Part shown: positions 6,955-12,387 of the stretch, in pieces
How positions within the stretch are numbered: the first letter of the stretch is position 1
Layout of the letters: each line of letters starts with the position of its first letter
Assembly: GCA_947460445.1 (NCBI GenBank)
Contig: CANHHS010000041.1
Coordinates: 1 to 12,387 of the forward strand
Reading direction: 5' to 3'
From: Opitutia bacterium
Lineage (GTDB): Bacteria; Verrucomicrobiota; Verrucomicrobiia; Opitutales; UBA953
Length of the DNA stretch: 12,387 nt
The notes under the pieces: generated by a model
The model's database searches: none
What the model saw: the letters and a program-made list of their open reading frames with translations, nothing else
Told to the model about the DNA's origin: nothing
Made by a program: the position numbers and the translations under genes

Positions 6955-7716
6955 TTAGTCAGCGGTTTCAATGGCGAGCACAGTTAAGCCCAAACAAAGG
7001 GCGCACCCCGTCAGGTAGAGCACTACCGGCTGGCTATCGACAATGCCTGAAGCAAAGTCCTCAAGGTGACCAACGGTACGGAGATGATCTGCCGGTTCCT
7101 TTAGCCAACCTAACCATTCCCAGCCGTCTGAAGGCAGTGCGTCGAGCAAGCCTCCTGAAACGGTTAAGCCAAGTAAGCAGATAAAAGTCATTAAGGCTGC
7201 GAGCCCAGGGCTACGCGTGCGCGAACCACAGAGCATGCCAATCGACACATGGAGGAGGCCGCTCAGTGCGATAAAAGCGATGCCGCCGCCGAGCGTGACG
7301 CCGTCGAATATCCGCGGGTCGGTTGATGCGCCAAGTCCATGTGCCGCAACGGCTGGAAAAATTGCGAATGAAATCCAGAAAATAACCCACGTCAGCCACA
7401 CGCTCGTAAACTTTGCTGCGACAACTGCGAGTGCGCTCGCAGGCGTCGTCAATAAAGCACCCAATGTGCCTGCGCGCCGTTCTTCTGCCAAACTGCGCAT
7501 CGTCAAAAGCGGCAAGATGCACAAGAGGGGCAGCGGAAACCAGCGGAAGACCGCTTCGGTTGGCGTCCATGGCATAGGTGTCCGACTGCAGGCGAGGATT
7601 GCGTACCAGTGAATGGTGCCCAGTAGGCTCAAGAAGAGCGCCCATGTTGCCCACGTTGTCCAAGAGAGCCAGGTGCTACGTAGCTCATGAAGAAGTAATA
7701 CACGAAACGATCGCAT
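6955..7716 (-). CDS. ABC-2 type transporter permease (GldF-like)
   Basis: A 253-residue integral membrane protein with about six hydrophobic segments (roughly 22-42, 58-75, 97-125, 138-163, 170-192 and 229-248). Between segments 2 and 3 lies the ABC-2 permease signature LAEERRAGTLGALLTTPAS (76-94), the 'EErr.GTlelLlt.P' coupling-helix region that contacts the ATPase. The length matches GldF-like permeases. It should form the membrane channel with the ATPase encoded 2 nt upstream, probably as a dimer. The GldG-like partner follows after 6 nt. The ATG start overlaps no neighbour and leaves only two bases after the ATPase stop codon. The transported molecule cannot be read from the sequence. Confidence 0.92.
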   Translation of the reverse strand: MRSFRVLLLHELRSTWLSWTTWATWALFLSLLGTIHWYAILACSRTPMPWTPTEAVFRWFPLPLLCILPLLTMRSLAEERRAGTLGALLTTPASALAVVAAKFTSVWLTWVIFWISFAIFPAVAAHGLGASTDPRIFDGVTLGGGIAFIALSGLLHVSIGMLCGSRTRSPGLAALMTFICLLGLTVSGGLLDALPSDGWEWLGWLKEPADHLRTVGHLEDFASGIVDSQPVVLYLTGCALCLGLTVLAIETAD

Positions 7717-7718
7717 GG

Positions 7719-8702
7719 TTAAGTACGGGCCTCGCGGTTGTCGCGGCGTGTGGCCGCAAGGAAGATGTCTTCAAGCCCAGCTTGTTCTTCGGCAACTTCG
7801 CGCACGCGAAGTCCAGCGGACACCAGTGAGCTTAGCAGTTGATTGCGTGCGGGTGATTCTGGGGAAAGAACGACGCGAAACTCGCACCAACCGTCCCCGG
7901 TCATTCGGACTTCACGACACGTTGATTGAGCATCCATCGCTCGGGTTAAGCGTTCAAGTTCTGCATGTGTGCATGCGGCGACAACGCGATGGCCCAGTGA
8001 GGGTAAGAGATCGCGGCGTAATTCTTCGGTACGTCCTTGGGCAACAATACGGCCACGATTTAAGATAATCACGCGGTCACAGACTTGTTCCACTTCTGCT
8101 AAAATATGGCTGGAAATAAGCACGGCCATTTTACCGCGGAGCGAGCGCAGTAAATCACGGATGCCAAGTATTTGGTGCGGGTCGAGTCCGATGGTCGGCT
8201 CATCGAGCAAAATAATTTTAGGTTGCGCAAGTAAGGCGTCTGCAATGCCTACCCGCTGGCGAAAACCTTTTGAAAGGTGCGCAATCAACATGCCCGCACG
8301 TCCTTGCAGGTCGCAATCATGCATGGACTGATCGACGCGCAATTCAACTTGGTCTTCCTCCACACCTTTGAGTCTCGCCCGCAGTTCTAAATATTCACGA
8401 ATACGGAGATCTTCAGGTAAGGGGTTATTTTCCGGCATGTATGCCAAATGTTGTTTGGCCTTTGCAGGCTCAAGGGCGACAGATTCGCCCCAGATGGTTG
8501 CCCGTCCGGAAGTTGCGAGTAAACGGCCGGCGAGGATGCGAAGCGTGGTCGACTTGCCGGCTCCATTCGGACCGAGAAAGCCGACAATTTCACCTGGCCC
8601 TACTTTAAATGAAATATCCTCAATGGCTGTGAGCGCACCGTAGCGCTTTGTCAGGCGGTTCGCCTCGAGCGCTAAGTCAGGCTGAGTAGCATCGTCCGCC
8701 AT
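7719..8702 (-). CDS. ABC transporter ATP-binding protein (GldA-like)
   Basis: A 327-residue ATPase that powers the adjacent permease from the cytoplasmic side. Walker A is GPNGAGKST (44-52), the signature LSKGFRQRVGIA (143-154), Walker B IILLDEP (163-169) and the switch histidine H199 in SSHILAEVE. The Q-loop region reads YMPENNPLPEDL (88-99), with Glu where many ABC ATPases have Gln. The same PEnNPLy.D form is seen in GldA-type proteins. A C-terminal extension (about 230-327) ends in GLEDIFLAAT, the usual tail of ABC-2 exporter ATPases. The start ATG is 7 nt after the stop codon of the TPR-protein gene and the stop is 2 nt before the permease start. All catalytic motifs are intact. The ABC class is certain; the GldA-like grouping rests on the neighbours and the PENNPL form. 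Confidence 0.97.
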   Translation of the reverse strand: MADDATQPDLALEANRLTKRYGALTAIEDISFKVGPGEIVGFLGPNGAGKSTTLRILAGRLLATSGRATIWGESVALEPAKAKQHLAYMPENNPLPEDLRIREYLELRARLKGVEEDQVELRVDQSMHDCDLQGRAGMLIAHLSKGFRQRVGIADALLAQPKIILLDEPTIGLDPHQILGIRDLLRSLRGKMAVLISSHILAEVEQVCDRVIILNRGRIVAQGRTEELRRDLLPSLGHRVVAACTHAELERLTRAMDAQSTCREVRMTGDGWCEFRVVLSPESPARNQLLSSLVSAGLRVREVAEEQAGLEDIFLAATRRDNREART

Positions 8703-8709
8703 GCCGTCT

Positions 8710-9420
8710 TCATTGACCCCGCGCTGCTGAAGGTCGAAGCGAGGGTTCAGAGGAAATTAAAGCACGTTGGTCTTCGCGCCAAGGGTGATTGGGTCCGAGT
8801 TGACGATCCATCTTGTCGAGCCAGTTGCGTGCCGCTGTGTAATCTGATTTCGCAAGTGCACCGCGCGCAAGAGCCAGCAGTGCAGGTCCGCGAAGTGCAT
8901 CCGGTGCGGTTGTTGATTCGGCAACGCGTGTTAAGCGCGCGATGGCATCGGGTGCGCCAACTTCTTGAGCTTGCAGGGCTGCATAGAGCCGTGCGCGCCA
9001 ACCGAGCGATTGAACAGTTTTATCGTCGGGTGCAGATTCCGCGGCAGTTGCGGCAACGTCATAAGCAGCTAAGGAGGGCTTGCCGGCCTCATGTAAACCA
9101 TCAGCGATTTCTAGCAATGCGACAACCGAGAGTGTTTCGCCAGGATGGGCGGAAGCAAAGGCTGCTCGCCCTGCGTCATCTTTTAAAGATGCGTATTCTT
9201 CGCGAAGCGCTTCGCGTTGACTCTCTAGCCATGCATCGACGGCAAACCAGCAAACGAGGCCGATGAAAATGGCAACGGTTGAGCCAATGATGCGCTCGCG
9301 ATTGCGCTCCCAAAAGAGCCAAAGGCGATCTTCGGAGTCGGCTTGAGCAAAATCTTCGTCGACGATGACTAAATTGCGGTCGTCTTCGGGAGTGGTCTTC
9401 TTGCGGCTTTCGTCGGACAT
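8710..9420 (-). CDS. YfgM-like membrane-anchored TPR-type protein
   Basis: From the ATG at 9420 this is a 236-residue protein. It has an acidic, charged cytoplasmic N-terminus (DRNLVIVDEDFAQADSEDRLWLFWERNRER), one membrane segment (about 43-63), then an alanine-rich helical region resembling TPR repeats, for example LARGALAKSDYTAARNWLDKM near 184-204. This layout matches YfgM / TPR_21 proteins, which in E. coli associate with SecYEG and the chaperone PpiD at the inner membrane. A TTG at 9459 would add 13 residues including CQAC and has a GAGGG about 10 nt upstream. I prefer the ATG because MSDESRKK leads directly into the charged N-terminus, but the choice is open. It is the first gene of the six-gene operon, 7 nt before the ATPase gene. 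Function is inferred from layout, not from a catalytic motif. Confidence 0.78.
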   Translation of the reverse strand: MSDESRKKTTPEDDRNLVIVDEDFAQADSEDRLWLFWERNRERIIGSTVAIFIGLVCWFAVDAWLESQREALREEYASLKDDAGRAAFASAHPGETLSVVALLEIADGLHEAGKPSLAAYDVAATAAESAPDDKTVQSLGWRARLYAALQAQEVGAPDAIARLTRVAESTTAPDALRGPALLALARGALAKSDYTAARNWLDKMDRQLGPNHPWREDQRALISSEPSLRPSAARGQ

Positions 9421-9524
9421 AGCGGTCATACAGGCTTGGCAGACAACGGGCTGAGTCAATCCCTCGCCACCCTCATCCGCGCTTGTCTGGGGCGGTCTTT
9501 CGTCAAGTATTAGCGGTCAGCCCA
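9421..9524. promoter_or_regulatory. Divergent intergenic region, presumed to hold promoters for both directions
   Basis: The six-gene operon (minus) and the sugar-mutase gene (plus) diverge across 104 nt, so at least one promoter for each should lie here or in the flanking codons. No convincing -35/-10 pair was found on either strand. The 9-mer TAGCGGTCA occurs at 9420-9428 and again at 9511-9519, in the same orientation, near the two start codons. The call rests on gene arrangement only. Confidence 0.45.
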
Positions 9525-11462
9525 ATGTCCCTATCCACCGAACTCCTTAGCCGTATCGAAGCCTCTGGCAAAATATCTGAGGCTGCCTTGGTTAATGTGC
9601 GTCTTTGGCTGGGCTCAGGAAGCCTTCCGGCTTGGGCGGTCCGCGGGCTCGCCGAGCTTGTGGATCTCGCTGCATGGGCTGAGCTCGAAGATCGTTTCTA
9701 TAAAGGCATCGCTTTTGGTACGGGTGGTATGCGCGGGCGTACTCAAGGTAAGGTCATTCCCCCGTCTGAACTAGGCAAGGTGAGTGCACTTGGAACACCC
9801 GAGCACCCAGCAACAGGATCGGCTTACCTGAATAGCTTTAACATTTTGCGAGCGACTAAAGGGCTCTTCTTGCATCTTGCGACCGCAGATCGGCCTTCAC
9901 CTCGATTGGTTATTGCGCACGACGTCCGGCATTTTTCCCGAACATTTGCAGAAGAGGCCGCATCGGCGTGGATTCAGCTCGGCGGTGAAGCTTTTCTTTT
10001 TGAAGGACCACGCTCCACGCCACAGTTAAGTTTTACAGTTCGTTTTTTGAAAGCAGACGCAGGTGTTGTTTTAACAGCGAGCCACAACCCGCCACATGAC
10101 AATGGCTTTAAGTGCTGCTTGGCAACGGGCGGGCAAGTGATGCCGCCCGACGACGCAGCGATTATTCGGCGCGTTGAATCTTTAGGTATCGCGGATATTA
10201 TGGATCTACTTTCAGGCCCCTCACAAGCCGCGCAGGTTGTTTCAGCTGAGGCGGAAGCTGCTTACCTTGACCAAATTACCTCGGGAATTCTTGATCAAGA
10301 AGTCATCGCCCGGCATACGCCTAAAGTCGTCTATACCAATCTACATGGGACGGGTGATGTCATGGTCATCCCCGCCCTACGTCGTGTTGGTATCGACCCG
10401 ATTGTGGTTGATGAGCAGCGCGAACATGACCCCCGGTTCCCCACAGTCCGCTCACCGAATCCAGAAAATCCTGAAGCCTTCACGCTCGCTCTGAAATTGG
10501 CAGCTGAACATGGCGCTGACCTTGTGCTGGCCACAGACCCGGATGCCGATCGCGTCGGCGTAGCGGTCCCTTTGCCTGAAGGAGGCTATCGTCTGCTTAA
10601 TGGTAATGAAATCGCGGCATTGTTAACCGAGTTTCGACTTTCGTCACTCAAGGCTGCAGGTATTTTGCCGCAAGACGGTTCACCCGCTGCGGCCGTTGTG
10701 AAATCAATTGTTACCACGCCGTTGGTTGATGCTATTTGTGCGCGCCACGGGGTTCGCTGCGTTGGAACACTCACAGGTTTTAAATGGATTGCAGGAAAAG
10801 CGGAGCGTTGGTCCGCGCGTTTAGTGGAGCGAGCAGGCGCCGAATCAGCGTCGCTCCCCTTACGTCGTCGCGCTGCTCTCGCCTTGAGACATTCAACACT
10901 CTTCTTGTTAGGGCTCGAAGAAAGCCATGGCTACCTCGCCGATGATGGGGTGCGAGATAAAGATGCGAATGCGACGGCGCTGATCCTTTGCGAATTCGCC
11001 GCAACGTTACGTGCGCGCGGTCGGACGCTTCTCGACGCACTTGATGCCTTGCATTTAAGCCACGGAGCTTACGCCGAAGATTTACTCAATGTGACGATGG
11101 AGGGCGCGGCAGGTGCCACCTCAATCCAGCGTATATTGAAGTCATGGCGAACAAAGCCACCGACAATCGTTGATGAATCCAAAGTGGTTAAAATAACTGA
11201 TTTTGGTGCAGGCAAAGCAGACATACTTGACGAAGAGGGCGAGGCGGTACCTCGCGAGGACTTCCTCGTCGTAGATTTAGCGGATGGGCGTCGCGTAGCT
11301 GTGCGTGCTTCAGGCACGGAGCCGAAAATTAAATTTTATAGTTATGCCCGATCCGTAGCTGCGGATGGCGATGATCTTGCGGGCGCAAGAAAGCGTGCCC
11401 GTGCATCGGTGCTCGCTTTGAGGTCTTGGCTTGAATTAGATACTAAGGCTCGGGCTAAATAA
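9525..11462 (+). CDS. Phosphoglucomutase/phosphomannomutase family protein (PgcA/PGM2-like)
   Basis: Alpha-D-phosphohexomutases interconvert hexose-1- and hexose-6-phosphates through a phosphoserine in the cytoplasm. The 645-residue protein (ATG at 9525) carries all family motifs in order: FGTGGMRG (64-71), the catalytic loop TASHNP with Ser186 (184-189), the metal loop DPDADR (338-343), the sugar-recognition loop EESHG (465-469) and the phosphate-binding loop RASGTEPK (594-601). FGTGGMRG and TGFKWI are typical of the PgcA/PGM2 branch. Glucose-1-phosphate supply is more likely than mannose, but specificity cannot be fixed from sequence. It is somewhat longer than the usual 550-600, with an Arg/Ala-rich extra stretch just before the sugar loop. 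A TTG at 9483 would add 14 residues; the ATG is favoured but lacks a clear Shine-Dalgarno. A small lipoprotein gene follows after 5 nt. Confidence 0.95.
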   Translation: MSLSTELLSRIEASGKISEAALVNVRLWLGSGSLPAWAVRGLAELVDLAAWAELEDRFYKGIAFGTGGMRGRTQGKVIPPSELGKVSALGTPEHPATGSAYLNSFNILRATKGLFLHLATADRPSPRLVIAHDVRHFSRTFAEEAASAWIQLGGEAFLFEGPRSTPQLSFTVRFLKADAGVVLTASHNPPHDNGFKCCLATGGQVMPPDDAAIIRRVESLGIADIMDLLSGPSQAAQVVSAEAEAAYLDQITSGILDQEVIARHTPKVVYTNLHGTGDVMVIPALRRVGIDPIVVDEQREHDPRFPTVRSPNPENPEAFTLALKLAAEHGADLVLATDPDADRVGVAVPLPEGGYRLLNGNEIAALLTEFRLSSLKAAGILPQDGSPAAAVVKSIVTTPLVDAICARHGVRCVGTLTGFKWIAGKAERWSARLVERAGAESASLPLRRRAALALRHSTLFLLGLEESHGYLADDGVRDKDANATALILCEFAATLRARGRTLLDALDALHLSHGAYAEDLLNVTMEGAAGATSIQRILKSWRTKPPTIVDESKVVKITDFGAGKADILDEEGEAVPREDFLVVDLADGRRVAVRASGTEPKIKFYSYARSVAADGDDLAGARKRARASVLALRSWLELDTKARAK

Positions 11463-11467
11463 CATTT

Positions 11468-11683
11468 ATGCGTATATTATTCCTCATGGGTTTACTCACA
11501 GGCTGTGCTACCGGGCCTTCGACGGATGCATCTTTCCGGTCAGAAAAATCGCCCATGGCAGCCGCCCTGGCAGGCGAAGCTGTTCCCGAGGGCGGATTAA
11601 AGGGAGTCAATGAGCGCAACGCAGAGCGTGCGCGTACGGGTGATTGGCGCGCCGTTCGTCCCGCTGTCGGCCCGACCGAGTAA
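11468..11683 (+). CDS. Small putative lipoprotein of unknown function
   Basis: A 71-residue frame starting at ATG 5 nt after the sugar-mutase stop codon. It begins MRILFLMGLLTGCATGPSTD: a short basic start, hydrophobic core and an LTGC lipobox with the lipidated cysteine at residue 13. The mature part is hydrophilic, rich in Ala, Gly, Glu and Arg, with no known domain. The predicted mature peptide would be only about 58 residues, which is small but seen for envelope lipoproteins. No Shine-Dalgarno is evident, so translation may depend on coupling to the upstream gene. The stop lies 6 nt from the convergent aroB stop. I do not recognise a family; the lipobox and tight spacing are the support for it being real. 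Confidence 0.6.
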   Translation: MRILFLMGLLTGCATGPSTDASFRSEKSPMAAALAGEAVPEGGLKGVNERNAERARTGDWRAVRPAVGPTE

Positions 11684-11686
11684 TTT

Positions 11687-11705
11687 CAGTTAAACTGCGC
11701 CGCAG
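11687..11705. repeat. Short overlapping inverted repeats at the convergent gene junction
   Basis: CAGTT-a-AACTG (11687-11697) covers the aroB stop codon, and CTGC-gcc-GCAG (11695-11705) overlaps it inside the aroB end. Stems are only 4-5 bp with no proper T-run. They could help end transcription from either side, but as a terminator they are weak. Confidence 0.25.
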
Positions 11706-12387
11706 GCGACGAGAGCCTTCTGTACCGAACGCTCTGGCACATTGTCATGGGTCGCGGCTGCTCCTAATTGCTGCATAACAACGAAACGCAAGGCGCCTGA
11801 CCGTGCCTTTTTATCGCGACGCATCGCGGCCATTAAATCTTCCGTAGCGAGTGGCTTCGATAAGCAAACAGGCAGCGCGTTGAGCGTAAGCACATCATTC
11901 ACTTTTTTAACCTGGTCTGCCGAAAGGAATCCAAGGTCTTGTGAGAGCGTTGCGGCCATTGAAAGGCCGACTGCAATCGCTTCGCCATGTAAGTAGGTTC
12001 CGTACCCTGCGACCGCTTCGATGGCATGTCCAAAGGTGTGGCCCAGATTAAGCAGTGCTCGCCCATTGCTCTCAGCGGTCTCGCGTTCATCTTTAGCCAC
12101 AATAGCTGCCTTCATTTCCACACAACGCAGGATAACCGAAGCAAGCTCTGGGTGGTTCCATGTGAGGCGCCCAGCTTTTTCGAGTTTAGCTAGCAGTGCG
12201 CTATCCCCGAGGAGTCCGTATTTAATAACTTCAGCTACACCTGCAGAAAATTCTCTCGTGGGTAAGCTTTGTAGGACTTGGGTGTCCGCGAGAACGAGTT
12301 GGGGTTGATGGAAAGCGCCTGCGAGATTTTTACCCTGCGGTAAATTAATACCCGTCTTGCCGCCTACCGAACTATCGACCATCGCGA
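11690..12387 (-). CDS. aroB: 3-dehydroquinate synthase, C-terminal part (cut by window edge)
   Basis: AroB converts DAHP to 3-dehydroquinate, the second step of the shikimate pathway, using NAD and a divalent metal. About 231 residues are present; the frame stays open to the window edge, so the methionine at 12382 is internal, not a start. The visible part opens with AMVDSSVGGKTGINLPQGKN, the family's nucleotide and substrate region. Metal-ligand motifs follow: AEVIKYG (Glu), LLNLGHTFGHAIEA (first His of GHTFGH) and LHGEAIAVGL (His). DKKARSGALRFVV is the usual C-terminal lysine loop. All expected active-site motifs in this half are intact. It is convergent with the small lipoprotein gene, with only 6 nt between stop codons. 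The N-terminal NAD-binding part lies outside the window. Confidence 0.96.
   Translation of the reverse strand, partial: AMVDSSVGGKTGINLPQGKNLAGAFHQPQLVLADTQVLQSLPTREFSAGVAEVIKYGLLGDSALLAKLEKAGRLTWNHPELASVILRCVEMKAAIVAKDERETAESNGRALLNLGHTFGHAIEAVAGYGTYLHGEAIAVGLSMAATLSQDLGFLSADQVKKVNDVLTLNALPVCLSKPLATEDLMAAMRRDKKARSGALRFVVMQQLGAAATHDNVPERSVQKALVACGAV

Noticed and set aside
7211..7663. 150-residue minus-strand frame inside the permease gene
   Set aside because: Out-of-frame with a well-supported six-segment permease; product is Arg-rich and shows no motif.
8829..9266. 145-residue plus-strand frame opposite the TPR gene
   Set aside because: Arg/Gln/His-rich shadow of an Ala-rich helical protein on the other strand.
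5452..9420. Gliding motility system
   Set aside because: Only GldA/GldF/GldG-like components are present. No GldB, GldJ-N, SprA or adhesin genes are seen, and this ABC core is widespread in non-gliding bacteria.
9483..9513. TTGTCT (9483-9488) and TATTAG (9508-9513) as the mutase promoter
   Set aside because: The 19-nt spacing and poor hexamers are weak, and the start site would leave almost no leader before the ATG at 9525.
12382..12384. ATG as the start of aroB
   Set aside because: The conserved VDSSVGGKTG region normally lies about 140 residues into AroB and the frame continues to the window edge, so this methionine is internal.

Overview
The window reads as a compact, chromosomal, house-keeping-plus-envelope region of a Gram-negative-type bacterium. 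The gene set (separate AccB/AccC, a GldA/GldF/GldG-like ABC system with a DUF4340 protein, an AsmA-like inner-to-outer-membrane protein, a YfgM-like TPR protein) and the protein style fit a member of the Verrucomicrobiota, perhaps the Opitutae. That placement is an inference from gene content, not a proven assignment. No RNA genes, CRISPR arrays, insertion sequences, phage genes or other transfer signs were seen, and coding density is close to complete.

Layout. 1-485 (minus) is the N-terminal third of biotin carboxylase (accC, cut by the window edge), preceded by accB (503-976, minus), the biotin carrier protein of acetyl-CoA carboxylase. The only sizeable non-coding stretch on this side, 977-1100, holds a good Shine-Dalgarno for accB, a possible promoter, an imperfect stem-loop and a perfect 9-bp inverted repeat. 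From 9420 down to 1101 lie six minus-strand genes with gaps of only 2-7 nt. In order of transcription they are: a YfgM-like membrane-anchored TPR protein, an ABC ATPase (GldA-like), an ABC-2 permease (GldF-like), a GldG-like auxiliary protein, a DUF4340 protein, and a large AsmA-like protein. A 104-nt divergent gap (9421-9524) separates this operon from a plus-strand phosphoglucomutase/phosphomannomutase-family gene and a tiny putative lipoprotein gene directly behind it. The window ends with the C-terminal part of aroB (3-dehydroquinate synthase) on the minus strand, convergent with the lipoprotein gene and only 6 nt away from it.

How the genes fit together. AccB and AccC make the biotin carboxylase half-reaction that commits acetyl-CoA to fatty acid synthesis. 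The six-gene operon looks like one envelope machine: an ATPase/permease pair, two mostly periplasmic single-pass partners (GldG-like and DUF4340), and an AsmA-like protein of the class linked to phospholipid traffic between membranes. Its cargo cannot be read from sequence. The most interesting points are the coupling of AsmA-like and YfgM-like proteins to a Gld-type ABC transporter in one transcription unit, and an apparent three-fold repeated module inside the DUF4340 protein. The sugar mutase and aroB are ordinary metabolic genes.
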